DNA of 64,000 nucleotides from Pseudomonas bharatica CSV86 (lineage in GTDB: Bacteria; Pseudomonadota; Gammaproteobacteria; Pseudomonadales; Pseudomonadaceae), in the NCBI RefSeq assembly GCF_000319305.2, contig NZ_AMWJ02000001.1, forward strand, positions 496,001 through 560,000, read 5' to 3'. How positions within the stretch are numbered: position 1 is the stretch's first letter; each line of letters opens with the position of its first letter. The notes under the pieces were generated by a model that worked only from the letters and a program-made list of their open reading frames with translations, was not told the DNA's origin and ran no database searches. Of this stretch, positions 26,711 to 34,878 are shown in pieces. The translations under genes and the position numbers were made by a program.

Positions 26711-27718
26711 ATGTCTTCACATAAAACCTTAGCTCTCGCCCTGTGCCTGGCCATCACTGGCTGCGCCCAGAACCCCCAGAAAGGCGCTGCGGACAGTGGC
26801 CACGGCTGGTGGCCGTTCGGCTCGGACAAAGTGGCTGACCAGGAAGTGAAGGAAGCGGTGCAGGAGAAGGTCGCCAGGTCCGAGGCCAAGGCCGAAGCCA
26901 AGTCCGAGGGCGGCAACTGGTGGTGGCCGTTCGGCGGCAGCGATGACAAACCTGCGGACAAGGTCGCTGCGGTACCCAAGGTCGACGTCAAGGCCACCCA
27001 GGCCTGGCTGGATAATTACGAGCCGAAGGTGCGCGAGGCGATCAAGGACAGCAAGCTGGAGCTGGAGCGCCGCGAAGACGTGCTGGTGGTGACCTTGCCG
27101 GTGGACAGCGGCTACAACCCGGACCGTCCGGCCATGCTCCTGCCGATCAGCCTCGGCCCGATCACCAAGGTGGCCAAGGTAATCGAAACCGATCCGAAAA
27201 CCGCTGTGCTGATCCTCGGCCATGCCGACAGCAGTGGCGCTGCCGCCACTAACCAGAAACTCAGCCTGGAGCGCGCCGCATCGGTGTCGGCGATCTTCCG
27301 TCTCAGCGGCCTGCAGCGTGACCGCCTGACCCTGCGCGGGATGGGCTCGGTCGCTCCGCGTGCGGCCAACGACAGCCTCCAGGGCCGCTCCCTGAACCGC
27401 CGCGTGGAAATGATCCTGACCCCGCAAGAGACGATGGTCGCCCTGGTGGCCAAGTATAAGCAACCGACCCCAAGCCCGGCTGAGCTGGTCGCGGTGCAGG
27501 ACGTCAAGCCGGCCGCCGCTGCCGCCAAGCCTGCTGCAAAACCGGCGGCCAAGGCTGCCGCGAAAGCCCCGGCCAAGGCCACCACGGCGAAGAAAACCGC
27601 CCCGGCGAAAACCGCCGCGGCCACTAAAAAAGCGGCTCCAGCCAAAGCGGCTGCGAAAAAAGCCGAGCCTGCCGCCAAGAAGGTGGCAGTCAACAACAGC
27701 CCTGCGAAGACCAACTGA
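26711..27718 (+). CDS. OmpA-family lipoprotein with Ala/Lys/Pro-rich C-terminal tail
   Basis: Encodes 335 residues. The lipobox is LCLAITGC. Two WWPFG(S/G) repeats (about residues 34 and 77) flank a charged linker. The OmpA-like domain (ILGHADSSGAAATNQKLSLERA to NRRVEMILTP) occupies about residues 130-240. The last ~85 residues are low-complexity Ala/Lys/Pro (AKPAAKAAAKAPAKATTAKK), like histone H1-type AlgP tails. The start has no strong ribosome-binding site, but it is the only one giving a signal peptide. It lies 19 bases before pdxH and may be co-transcribed with it. Confidence 0.82.
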   Translation: MSSHKTLALALCLAITGCAQNPQKGAADSGHGWWPFGSDKVADQEVKEAVQEKVARSEAKAEAKSEGGNWWWPFGGSDDKPADKVAAVPKVDVKATQAWLDNYEPKVREAIKDSKLELERREDVLVVTLPVDSGYNPDRPAMLLPISLGPITKVAKVIETDPKTAVLILGHADSSGAAATNQKLSLERAASVSAIFRLSGLQRDRLTLRGMGSVAPRAANDSLQGRSLNRRVEMILTPQETMVALVAKYKQPTPSPAELVAVQDVKPAAAAAKPAAKPAAKAAAKAPAKATTAKKTAPAKTAAATKKAAPAKAAAKKAEPAAKKVAVNNSPAKTN

Positions 27719-27737
27719 TCCTCAAGGAACGCTGTAG

Positions 27738-28385
27738 ATGACCCAGACACTGGCTGATATGCGCCGTGACTACACCCGTGACGGCCTGGCCGAGGCGCAA
27801 GCCCCGGCCGAGCCGTTCGCCCTGTTCCACCAGTGGTTCGCCGACGCGGTGAAAACCGAGCAGGCGCCGGTGGAAGCCAACGCCATGACCCTGGCCACCG
27901 TCGATGCCGACGGCCGGCCGCATTGCCGTGTTCTGCTGCTCAAAGGCCTGGACGAACACGGTTTCACCTTCTTCACCAACTACGAGAGCGCCAAGGGCCA
28001 GCATCTGCTGGCCAACCCGTTCGCCGCCATGACCTTTTTCTGGCCGGCGTTGGAGCGGCAGGTGCGTATCGAAGGACGGGTGGTGAAGGTGTCGGCGCAG
28101 GAGTCAGACGCGTATTTCCAGGTACGCCCCCTGGGCAGTCGCCTGGGCGCCTGGGCGTCGCCGCAGAGCCGGGTGATCGCCGACCGTGGCGAGCTTGAAG
28201 CCCTGCTCAAGGCTACCGAGCAGCGCTTCAGCGATACCCAGCCGCACTGCCCGGAGCATTGGGGGGGTTACCGGCTGCTGCCGGAGCGCATCGAGTTCTG
28301 GCAGGGGCGCGCCAGCCGTCTGCACGACCGCCTGAATTACCGCCTGGAGCAGGGCAACTGGCTGCGTGAGCGCCTGGCTCCTTAA
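27738..28385 (+). CDS. pdxH: Pyridoxamine 5'-phosphate oxidase
   Basis: Encodes 215 residues, the standard PdxH length. Typical segments are [52 protein letters not shown] and the C-terminal [19 protein letters not shown]. PdxH oxidises pyridoxine/pyridoxamine phosphate to pyridoxal phosphate with FMN and O2. Its stop overlaps by 3 bases the stop of the convergent small membrane-protein gene. Confidence 0.97.
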   Translation: MTQTLADMRRDYTRDGLAEAQAPAEPFALFHQWFADAVKTEQAPVEANAMTLATVDADGRPHCRVLLLKGLDEHGFTFFTNYESAKGQHLLANPFAAMTFFWPALERQVRIEGRVVKVSAQESDAYFQVRPLGSRLGAWASPQSRVIADRGELEALLKATEQRFSDTQPHCPEHWGGYRLLPERIEFWQGRASRLHDRLNYRLEQGNWLRERLAP

Positions 28386-28615
28386 CCGGCGTAGTTGGCG
28401 GCCTCGCGTTCCAGCCAGGCCGCCAGTTCCTTTCGCTTGACCTTTTGCGCTCTTGCGGCATCCAACCTTTGCAGCATGAATGCGCGCTTGTTTTCGTCCT
28501 TGCCGGCAAAGGACAGCGCCAGGTCACGATCGGTCCATCGTCTGATCCGCACATAGAGCCAGCCATGAAAATACAGGCCGGCCAGGGTGGTGATGGCGAT
28601 GATGAAGTAATCCAT
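28382..28615 (-). CDS. Small membrane-anchored hypothetical protein
   Basis: Encodes 77 residues: an N-terminal membrane segment ([21 protein letters not shown]) followed by a basic amphipathic helix ([29 protein letters not shown]). AGGAAG precedes the ATG at seven bases. I do not recognise a named family. It converges on pdxH with overlapping stop codons. Confidence 0.7.
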   Translation of the reverse strand: MDYFIIAITTLAGLYFHGWLYVRIRRWTDRDLALSFAGKDENKRAFMLQRLDAARAQKVKRKELAAWLEREAANYAG

Positions 28616-28759
28616 GTCTATTCTTCCTGCAGGTTGTCTGACGGTTCCGACCGAATGCCCCTGTACCGGAGCTGAATGAAAGCAATTTTATCCATCGCAC
28701 GTCGTGACAGTCGTCAACGCGCGCAGTCTAATGGGCACCTGTCTTAAGGAGTGATTCCT

Positions 28760-29224
28760 ATGCGTAAATCTGTACTGCTGGTCGCATCGTTCACCACGAT
28801 GTCGCTGTTGCTGGGCGGTTGTGCCTCGAACCTGTCCGGTGATTCCTATTCCCGTGACGAGGCGCGCCGCGTGCAGACCGTGCGCATGGGCACCATCGAA
28901 TCCCTGCGCCCGGTCAAGATCGAAGGCACCAAGACGCCAATCGGCGGTGGTGCAGGTGCGGTGGTCGGCGGGGTTGCCGGTAGCGCCATCGGTGGCGGCC
29001 GCGGCAGTATCGTCGCCGCTGTGATCGGTGCGGTTGCCGGTGGTCTGGCCGGCTCTGCCGCCGAAGAAGGTCTGACCCGTACCCAGGGCGTGGAAATCAC
29101 CGTGCGCGAAGACGACGGCAGCATGCGTGCCTATGTGCAGCAGGTTCAGGAAAACGAGATTTTCCGGGTCGGCGAGCGCGTGCGCATCATGACCGTAAAC
29201 GGCACCAGCCGCGTCAGTCACTAA
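28760..29224 (+). CDS. SlyB/glycine-zipper outer membrane lipoprotein
   Basis: Encodes 154 residues. The ATG at 28760 has AAGGAG eight bases upstream. The lipobox is LLLGGC, followed by a glycine-zipper 2TM segment (GGGAGAVVGGVAGSAIGGG) and a C-terminal beta domain (VEITVREDDGSMRAYVQ). This is the SlyB/PcpY-type (17-kDa antigen) family, which helps outer-membrane stability and is often under PhoP control in other bacteria. A clear terminator follows. Confidence 0.87.
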   Translation: MRKSVLLVASFTTMSLLLGGCASNLSGDSYSRDEARRVQTVRMGTIESLRPVKIEGTKTPIGGGAGAVVGGVAGSAIGGGRGSIVAAVIGAVAGGLAGSAAEEGLTRTQGVEITVREDDGSMRAYVQQVQENEIFRVGERVRIMTVNGTSRVSH

Positions 29225-29239
29225 GGCTTGCGGCAAAAG

Positions 29240-29276
29240 AAAACCCCGGTCGGCTTGAGCCGCTCGGGGTTTTTTT
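29240..29276 (+). terminator. Rho-independent terminator after the SlyB-like gene
   Basis: AAAACCCCGG and CTCGGGGTTTTTTT pair around a GC-rich loop, ending in a run of seven T. It would also work weakly on the other strand for nhaA, which ends at 29291. Confidence 0.9.
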
Positions 29277-29290
29277 ACGACTCTCGATCG

Positions 29291-30472
29291 TCAGCTGGTT
29301 GGCTGTTTCGGACTGGAGAGGGCGGTGATGGTGTAGCCGATGATGGCCGCAAGGACCGAACCGGTGAGGATACCCATGCGGTCCATGCCCACGTACTCGC
29401 TGGCGCCGGGGACGAAGGCCAGGGAGCCGACGAACAGGCTCATGGTGAAGCCGATGCCGCAGAGAATCGCCACGCCGAGGACCTGCCCCCAGTTGGCCCC
29501 GGCCGGCAGGGCGGCCAGGCCCAGCTTGATGGCGATCCAGGTCAGGCCGAACACCCCGATGGTCTTGCCCGCCAGCAGGCCCACGGCAATGCCCATGGGC
29601 ACGGCGTGGGTAAAGCTTTCAAGAGTCACCCCGGCGAGGGACACGCCGGCGTTGGCGAAGGCGAACAAGGGCAGGATGCCGAAGGCCACCCACGGGTGCA
29701 GGGCGTGTTCCAGGGTGAGCAGGGGCGAGGTTTCGGCATTGCGCGTGCGCAACGGGATGCACAACGCCAGGGTGACGCCCGCCAGGGTTGCATGCACGCC
29801 ACTCTTGAGTACGCAGACCCAGAGGACAAGGCCGATCACCAGGTACGGACCTAACTTGACCACGCCGAGGCGGTTCATCGCGATCAGTGCGGCGATGCAG
29901 GCGGCTGCCAGCATCAGCGAGAGGGTCGACAGGGCACCGGAATAGAACAGGGCGATGATGATGATCGCGCCGAGGTCGTCGATGATCGCCAGGGTCATCA
30001 GGAACAGCTTCAGCGACACCGGCACGCGCTTGCCGAGCAGCGCCAGCACGCCGAGGGCGAAGGCGATGTCGGTGGCGGTGGGGATGGCCCAGCCGGCGAT
30101 CGCGGCGGGGTTGTCGCGGTTCATGAACCAGTAGATCAGGGCTGGCACCAGCATGCCGCCAAGGGCTGCCGCGCCGGGCAGGACCACCTGGGACGGCTTG
30201 GACAGATGCCCCTCGACCAGCTCGCGCTTGACCTCCAGGCCGATGAGCAGGAAGAACAGCGCCATCAGGCCGTCGTTGATCCACAGCAGCAGCGGCTTGG
30301 CGATGCTCAGGGCACCCACCTGCACGGCCACCGGTACCTCCAGCAGGCCGTTGTAGAGCCAGGACAGCGGCGAGTTGTTGACGATAAGGGCCAGCACCGC
30401 AGCGGCGATCAGCAGCAGGCCGCTGGCGGCTTCGAGCTGGAAGAACCGGGTGAATGTGCTACGTAGAGGCAA
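29291..30472 (-). CDS. nhaA: Na+/H+ antiporter NhaA
   Basis: Encodes 393 residues from a TTG start at 30472 preceded by GGAGGAG, matching the usual ~390-residue NhaA; the longer frame upstream would add a non-family leader. Eleven to twelve membrane segments are visible. Key motifs are [17 protein letters not shown] and [18 protein letters not shown], the latter with the two adjacent Asp that bind Na+/H+. NhaA exchanges one Na+ for two H+ at the inner membrane. The ISL3 element inserted 103 bases upstream of this start, so its promoter region ends at the element. Confidence 0.95.
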   Translation of the reverse strand: MPLRSTFTRFFQLEAASGLLLIAAAVLALIVNNSPLSWLYNGLLEVPVAVQVGALSIAKPLLLWINDGLMALFFLLIGLEVKRELVEGHLSKPSQVVLPGAAALGGMLVPALIYWFMNRDNPAAIAGWAIPTATDIAFALGVLALLGKRVPVSLKLFLMTLAIIDDLGAIIIIALFYSGALSTLSLMLAAACIAALIAMNRLGVVKLGPYLVIGLVLWVCVLKSGVHATLAGVTLALCIPLRTRNAETSPLLTLEHALHPWVAFGILPLFAFANAGVSLAGVTLESFTHAVPMGIAVGLLAGKTIGVFGLTWIAIKLGLAALPAGANWGQVLGVAILCGIGFTMSLFVGSLAFVPGASEYVGMDRMGILTGSVLAAIIGYTITALSSPKQPTS

Positions 30473-30567
30473 GGTCGCTCCTCCATCGAATGACAAAAAG
30501 GTCGAACACCCTAACCCGTTGTGATATTCATTAAAATAAAAACTATATTCTTTTTTGTTATAAGCTG

Positions 30568-30575
30568 TTTCAGTG
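30568..30575. repeat. 8-bp target site duplication, left
   Basis: TTTCAGTG directly before the element's left inverted repeat, identical to 33561-33568 on the right. ISL3 elements make 8-base duplications. Confidence 0.93.
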
Positions 30576-30599
30576 GGGTATACGGATTTAATGGTTGAT
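30576..30599. repeat. Left terminal inverted repeat of the ISL3 element
   Basis: Begins GGGTATACGGATTT and ends TGGTTGAT; pairs with 33537-33560 at 20 of 24 positions. Confidence 0.9.
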
Positions 30600-30633
30600 G
30601 GGGCACCTTTACCCCACCAACCTGATACCATTA

Positions 30634-31911
30634 TCAGATGGTTGATAGATCGACTCCGTAGTTGAGTTCCTCTGCGAAGTCCGGCAGTCCGTAACCGATG
30701 GTTTTCTTGTAGAAAGGAGAGACCTTCGCAGTCGGTGCCTTCTTCTTGTGCTTCGTGGTGTAGAGCATTCGTGCCCGCATCACCTCGAAGGAGTAACCGC
30801 GCCCTTCACGGTTCTTGTCCTTGGCCAGTCGGTTGATGGACTCCGTGTAAGCGTTGGTGACGGGCATGTCCGTCTCGAAGTAGGTCATGGTCTCTTCGCG
30901 CCAGTTTCCCACTGCCCTGACCAGATCGCTCCAGACTTCCTTTTGGCCCTTCGGGATGGTGGCTATCCACTCGTCCAGGGCGGCTTCTGCCTGGAGCCGT
31001 GTGGTGGCGTCCCAGATGCCGTAGAAGCGCTCCTTGTGCTCGTAGGCGGCCAGCAGTTGCGGGAACGCGCCTGTCCAGGTCTCCATGATGAGGCGCTCCC
31101 GGTCTGAGACTTCGTGAGCGCGTTTCAGCAGGATTTTCCGGTCTCCCTTGAGAGTCCGGCTCTGGGACGGTTTCAGCTCCTTTCTGAGGCCCTTGCGCAC
31201 TCTCTCTAGGGCATCGTTGGCCATGCGCACCACATGGAACTTATCGACCACGATACGGGCCTGGGGCAGCACAGCCTTGACCGCTGCCCGGTAGGGGTTC
31301 CACATGTCCATGCTGACGATCTCGACCTTCTGCCGGTCTTTCAGCTTCATCAGGTAGTTGGTCACCACGTCCTGGCGGCGGGTGGCCAGCAGGTCGAGCA
31401 GGGTTCGCTCCTCAATGTTGGTCAGAATGCAGCGGTAGCGCTTGTTCAGGTATAGCTCGTCAATGCCCAGGATGCGGGGCGTCTCGAAGCGGTGCCAGCG
31501 CCCCAGGAACTCGGCGCGGGCGTTGAAGATGTCGCGCACCGTCTTCTCGTCCAGGCCGGTCTGTGCCGCCACAAAGGTGTAGGGGTGGTTGAAGGATTCC
31601 TTCTCCACGTACTCATGCAGCCGCAGTGTCATACGGAATCCGTCCACCATCTCCGGTAGCTGGGGCCTGAATGTTGTCTTGCAGGCCCGGCAGGTGTATC
31701 GGCGGCGGACCACCCAGAGAGTGACCCGCTTGCCGTGGATGGGCAGATCACGATAGGGAACGTCACGCTTGCCGAACCGCACGAACTCACCCTGCACGCC
31801 GCACCCCTCGCAGGCTACTGGTGTAGGTGCTTCAAGCCGAAAATGTATGTCTTCATTCTGCTCATCAGAATCCACCAACTGGTACCCAGGAAGGCTTAAC
31901 GAATTAATCAT
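30634..31911 (-). CDS. tnpA: ISL3 family transposase
   Basis: Encodes 425 residues. The N-terminal zinc-binding domain has VACEGCG and [10 protein letters not shown]. An HTH follows ([19 protein letters not shown]). The DDE catalytic domain shows [20 protein letters not shown] and [13 protein letters not shown], with the late [27 protein letters not shown] typical of ISL3. It appears full length and intact, so the element may still be mobile. It reads toward nhaA and starts 12 bases after the permease gene's stop. Confidence 0.95.
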   Translation of the reverse strand: MINSLSLPGYQLVDSDEQNEDIHFRLEAPTPVACEGCGVQGEFVRFGKRDVPYRDLPIHGKRVTLWVVRRRYTCRACKTTFRPQLPEMVDGFRMTLRLHEYVEKESFNHPYTFVAAQTGLDEKTVRDIFNARAEFLGRWHRFETPRILGIDELYLNKRYRCILTNIEERTLLDLLATRRQDVVTNYLMKLKDRQKVEIVSMDMWNPYRAAVKAVLPQARIVVDKFHVVRMANDALERVRKGLRKELKPSQSRTLKGDRKILLKRAHEVSDRERLIMETWTGAFPQLLAAYEHKERFYGIWDATTRLQAEAALDEWIATIPKGQKEVWSDLVRAVGNWREETMTYFETDMPVTNAYTESINRLAKDKNREGRGYSFEVMRARMLYTTKHKKKAPTAKVSPFYKKTIGYGLPDFAEELNYGVDLSTI

Positions 31912-31923
31912 CTCCCGCCTTGA

Positions 31924-32958
31924 TCAGAAAAACAGGTAGGTGGCGTAACCGGCAATCATCGCCATAGCAAAAATGACTGCTAAAAACGCCGCTAAAAGCT
32001 TCAGCGTGAACAAAGAGCGCAACAGAATGAGCTCAGTCAGGCTGGCTCCGGCACTGCCGATGATCAACGCTAGCACCGTCCCGGCACCCACGCCTTTGGC
32101 CATCAGAGCCGCTGCCAGAGGTATGACGGCTTCAGCGCGAATATACAACGGCACGCCGATGACAGCGGCAACTGGAATGGCAAAGGGATTATCTGGGCCT
32201 GCATACTGCTCCAATAAGTCAGTGGGCATGAAACCATAGATCACGCTGCCAATCGCAATACCGATGAGCAGGTAAGGCAACACATCGATAAAGTCCGACC
32301 AAGCTTCCCGCCACACACCACTGTACTTCCCTTCTTTCTTAACCGTGACAGTGGGTTGACTGTCACAGCATTCGCTAGACGTAGAGACTGTTGTCTTCCT
32401 ATCAGCCCCGCAAGAAGCCGTCTTCGGAGTGGTGTCGCAGCTGTTGGTGCCGCAACTCGATGCGGTCGATGTAGCACTGCACGGGCTTGCTGATGAACTA
32501 CATCCACTGCTCTCTTGTGTCGCCGTCCGGCGCACATAACGCTCGAAGCCAAGCGTGTGAAGCAGCCATCCGGCACCTACCGCGACCACCAAAGCGGCGA
32601 GCACATAGATAGCAGTAAGTGTCCATCCAAACGTGGCAACCAGCAGGCCGACGACGATAGGATTCAGCAACGGAGATGAGAAAAGAAACACCATCATCGG
32701 CCCAAAACCGGCCCGTGCCCGAATCAACCCTTTCAACATGGGGATAGTCGAGCAACTACAGAAGGGCGTTATAGCTCCTAAACCAGCAGCAAGAAAATAG
32801 CCTCGCTTCCCACTGGAAGTCAGTAACGCTTCCACCTTGGATGGTGGGATGTGACGTTGAAGAACTCCGACCAGCAAGCTAATGCCAATGAATAAAACCG
32901 ATAGCTCGATAGCGAGAAAGGCGAACATGCCTAGAGCGTCTTGGAGTTGAGATGACAT
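31924..32958 (-). CDS. Permease (DUF318/SO_0444-like) with Cys-rich cytoplasmic loop
   Basis: Encodes 344 residues with about eight membrane segments. The signature ITPFCSCSTIPMLKGLI is that of the DUF318 permease family (including ArsP and the SO_0444 Cu/Zn efflux proteins). Between the two halves lies a loop of about 60 residues rich in Cys and Ser (GCSSSASPC, SCGTNSCDTT, SSECCDSQ). Metal or metalloid efflux is therefore the likely role. AGGAG lies about nine bases before the ATG. It is divergent from the ArsR-type gene and part of the mobile element. Confidence 0.82.
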   Translation of the reverse strand: MSSQLQDALGMFAFLAIELSVLFIGISLLVGVLQRHIPPSKVEALLTSSGKRGYFLAAGLGAITPFCSCSTIPMLKGLIRARAGFGPMMVFLFSSPLLNPIVVGLLVATFGWTLTAIYVLAALVVAVGAGWLLHTLGFERYVRRTATQESSGCSSSASPCSATSTASSCGTNSCDTTPKTASCGADRKTTVSTSSECCDSQPTVTVKKEGKYSGVWREAWSDFIDVLPYLLIGIAIGSVIYGFMPTDLLEQYAGPDNPFAIPVAAVIGVPLYIRAEAVIPLAAALMAKGVGAGTVLALIIGSAGASLTELILLRSLFTLKLLAAFLAVIFAMAMIAGYATYLFF

Positions 32959-33069
32959 TCAATATTACTCCTATATTTCTAGTATTGTCGAAATGATGTA
33001 CGCAGCCTACTTGCGTTTATCCGACCTGTCAACTATAATTCTAGAAACATCGAATTATTGGGGCGTGCT
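32959..33069. promoter_or_regulatory. Divergent promoter with two matching ArsR-type operators
   Basis: For the regulator, TTGCGT (33011-33016) and TATAAT (33034-33039) are separated by 17 bases, an excellent sigma70 promoter. Two 16-base sites share TTCTAG-N5-TCGAA: 32977-32992, next to the permease start, and 33039-33054, directly after the -10. Repression of both genes by the encoded ArsR-type protein, relieved by metal, is the obvious model (inference). Confidence 0.7.
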
Positions 33070-33384
33070 ATGGATCACGAAAAGGTTGCAGCCAGCTTAG
33101 CTGAGCTAGGGAATAGTCACCGACTGTCCGTGTTCCGCTTTCTGGTCAAAGCTGGCCATGATGGGGCTTCGGTCGGAGATATCCAGAAGGGGCTGGGTAT
33201 TCCTGCTTCGACGCTATCACATCACCTTGCGCGCATGGCCAAGGTAGGGCTGATCCGGCAGGAGAAACATAGCCGCACGATTGTCTGTATACCCGAGTAT
33301 GGGCACCTAGAGAATTTGATCGGTTTCTTACAAGAGGAATGTTGTGCAGGTGTCCGGATTGCGCATGAACCAGAACCGCTTTGA
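33070..33384 (+). CDS. ArsR/SmtB-family transcriptional repressor
   Basis: Encodes 104 residues from the ATG at 33070. The winged helix reads ELGNSHRLSVFRFLVKAG, then GIPASTLSHHLARMAKVGLIRQ. A vicinal Cys pair near the C-terminus (QEECCAGVRI) is a candidate thiophilic metal/metalloid sensing site. It is divergent from the permease within the ISL3 element and probably controls both genes through the operators between them. Confidence 0.88.
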   Translation: MDHEKVAASLAELGNSHRLSVFRFLVKAGHDGASVGDIQKGLGIPASTLSHHLARMAKVGLIRQEKHSRTIVCIPEYGHLENLIGFLQEECCAGVRIAHEPEPL

Positions 33385-33536
33385 CGCTTGCCCAGCTCTC
33401 GCTGTCCTCCCTAGTCAGCATCGCTATGAAGACTCAGGCGAAGGTGGAAACAGAAAATTGGCAGTAGAGTAGGCTGAAGAGGATCAATCAGATAATCCGC
33501 TGAGAAAGATTTTCTTCTTTACATCTTTGGCATTTT

Positions 33537-33560
33537 ATCAACCAGAAATTCCGGATACCC
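33537..33560. repeat. Right terminal inverted repeat of the ISL3 element
   Basis: ATCAACCA...GGATACCC, the imperfect complement of 30576-30599. The preceding 33385-33536 contains no gene that I can see. Confidence 0.9.
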
Positions 33561-33568
33561 TTTCAGTG
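33561..33568. repeat. 8-bp target site duplication, right
   Basis: TTTCAGTG, identical to 30568-30575 on the other side of the element. Confidence 0.93.
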
Positions 33569-33671
33569 TTTTCATGGCTATCGGGCTTTTCTGGCAAGGA
33601 TGTAGGAAGTTGCCTAAATGGACGGTAGTCGTTTCTACAGCCATTTGCCCCTGACGCATGAGAACCGCCCC

Positions 33672-34766
33672 ATGAATCATCACCGCACCTGGGTCCGTGA
33701 AGCCATTCGCATCATCGAGGCCGATTTCCAGCGTAGTGCCGATACCCATCTGATTCCCCTGTCCATGCCGGGCTTTCCAGATATCGACCTGTACTTCAAG
33801 GACGAGTCCAGCCACCCCACCGGCAGCCTCAAGCACCGGTTGGCCCGTTCGTTGTTTCTCTATGCCTTGTGCAATGGCTGGTTGCGCCCCGGAGCGCCGG
33901 TGATCGAGGCGTCCAGCGGTTCGACGGCCATTTCCGAAGCGTATTTCGCCCGGCTGCTGGGCTTGCCCTTCATTGCGGTCATGCCGGCCACCACATCGCG
34001 GGAAAAGATCGCGCAGATCGAGTTCTATGGTGGCCAGCCGCACCTGGTGCAGGACCCGACGCAGATCTACGCCGAGTCCGAGCGTCTGGCCCGGGAAAGC
34101 GGCGGCCACTTCATGGATCAGTTCACCTACGCCGAGCGTGCCACCGACTGGCGTGCCAACAACAACATCGCCGAGTCGATCTTCAGCCAGATGCACTTCG
34201 AGCGGCATGCCGAACCGGCCTGGCTGATTTCCAGCCCGGGTACCGGCGGGACCACGGCGACCCTGGGCCGCTACGTGCGCTACCGCCGCCACGCGACGCG
34301 GGTGCTATGCGCCGACGCCGAGCGCTCGGTGTTCTTCGATTGCTATCGCAGTGGCGATCGTTCGCTGCGCCTGGACTGCGGTTCGCGCATCGAGGGCATT
34401 GGTCGGCCGCGGGTCGAGGCCTCGTTCCTGCCGGCGGTGATCGATGCGATGGTCAAGGTGCCGGATGCACTGTCGCTGGCGGCCATGCACTACCTGGCGC
34501 AGCGCCTGGGACGGCGGGTCGGCGGCTCGAGCGGGACCAACCTGATCGGGGCCTTGCAGGCGGCGCTGCATATGCAATCGGCGGGGGAGTCGGGGTCGAT
34601 CGTGGCGATCCTGTGCGATAGTGGGGAGCGCTACGCGACGACCTATTACGATGAGCAATGGCTGGGGCAGCAGGGGTACGTGTTGGAACCGTTGATTGCG
34701 GCGGTGGCGGGGTGTGTGGAGCGTGGAGAGGGGTTACCGGAGTCGGTACTGCGCGAAGGGATCTGA
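33672..34766 (+). CDS. PLP-dependent cysteine synthase/desulfhydrase family enzyme
   Basis: Encodes 364 residues from the ATG at 33672 ([19 protein letters not shown]); an in-frame ATG at 33618 has a better AGGAAG site and would add 18 residues, so the start is uncertain. The PLP lysine is in [15 protein letters not shown], the phosphate loop is [13 protein letters not shown] and the substrate loop is [12 protein letters not shown]. These are fold-type II motifs of the cysteine synthase/Cds1 L-cysteine desulfhydrase group. It stands alone between the ISL3 element and a REP doublet. Confidence 0.8.
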   Translation: MNHHRTWVREAIRIIEADFQRSADTHLIPLSMPGFPDIDLYFKDESSHPTGSLKHRLARSLFLYALCNGWLRPGAPVIEASSGSTAISEAYFARLLGLPFIAVMPATTSREKIAQIEFYGGQPHLVQDPTQIYAESERLARESGGHFMDQFTYAERATDWRANNNIAESIFSQMHFERHAEPAWLISSPGTGGTTATLGRYVRYRRHATRVLCADAERSVFFDCYRSGDRSLRLDCGSRIEGIGRPRVEASFLPAVIDAMVKVPDALSLAAMHYLAQRLGRRVGGSSGTNLIGALQAALHMQSAGESGSIVAILCDSGERYATTYYDEQWLGQQGYVLEPLIAAVAGCVERGEGLPESVLREGI

Positions 34767-34785
34767 AAATCCATGGTGTTGCTGA

Positions 34786-34871
34786 GGGCCTCATCGCTGT
34801 TCAAGCCAGCTCCCACAGAGTCCGCGGTGCATGCGGTCCCTGTGGGAGCTGGCTTGCCAGCGATGAGGCCC
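34786..34871. repeat. REP doublet
   Basis: Inverted REP units at about 34786-34817 and 34840-34871; the left unit has a small change (GCTGTTCAAGCC). Confidence 0.88.
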
Positions 34872-34878
34872 TGAAGCC

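Larger units (their letters stand above)
30576..33560. mobile_element. Complete ISL3-family element with passenger permease and ArsR-type genes
   Basis: This 2,985-base element is bounded by 24-base imperfect inverted repeats (30576-30599 and 33537-33560; 20 of 24 match, both starting GGGTAT and ending TGGTTGAT) and by perfect 8-base direct repeats TTTCAGTG. It holds an ISL3 transposase, a Cys-rich permease and an ArsR-type regulator, with codon and base use visibly more AT-rich than the flanks in the permease part. Its organisation recalls the ISPpu12/ISPst group of ISL3 elements that carry passenger genes. Removing it and one repeat copy rejoins an uninterrupted intergenic region between nhaA and the PLP-enzyme gene. 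Confidence 0.93.

Noticed and set aside
33385..33536. Possible extra passenger gene near the right end of the ISL3 element
   Set aside because: No open frame with start, ribosome-binding site or recognisable product.
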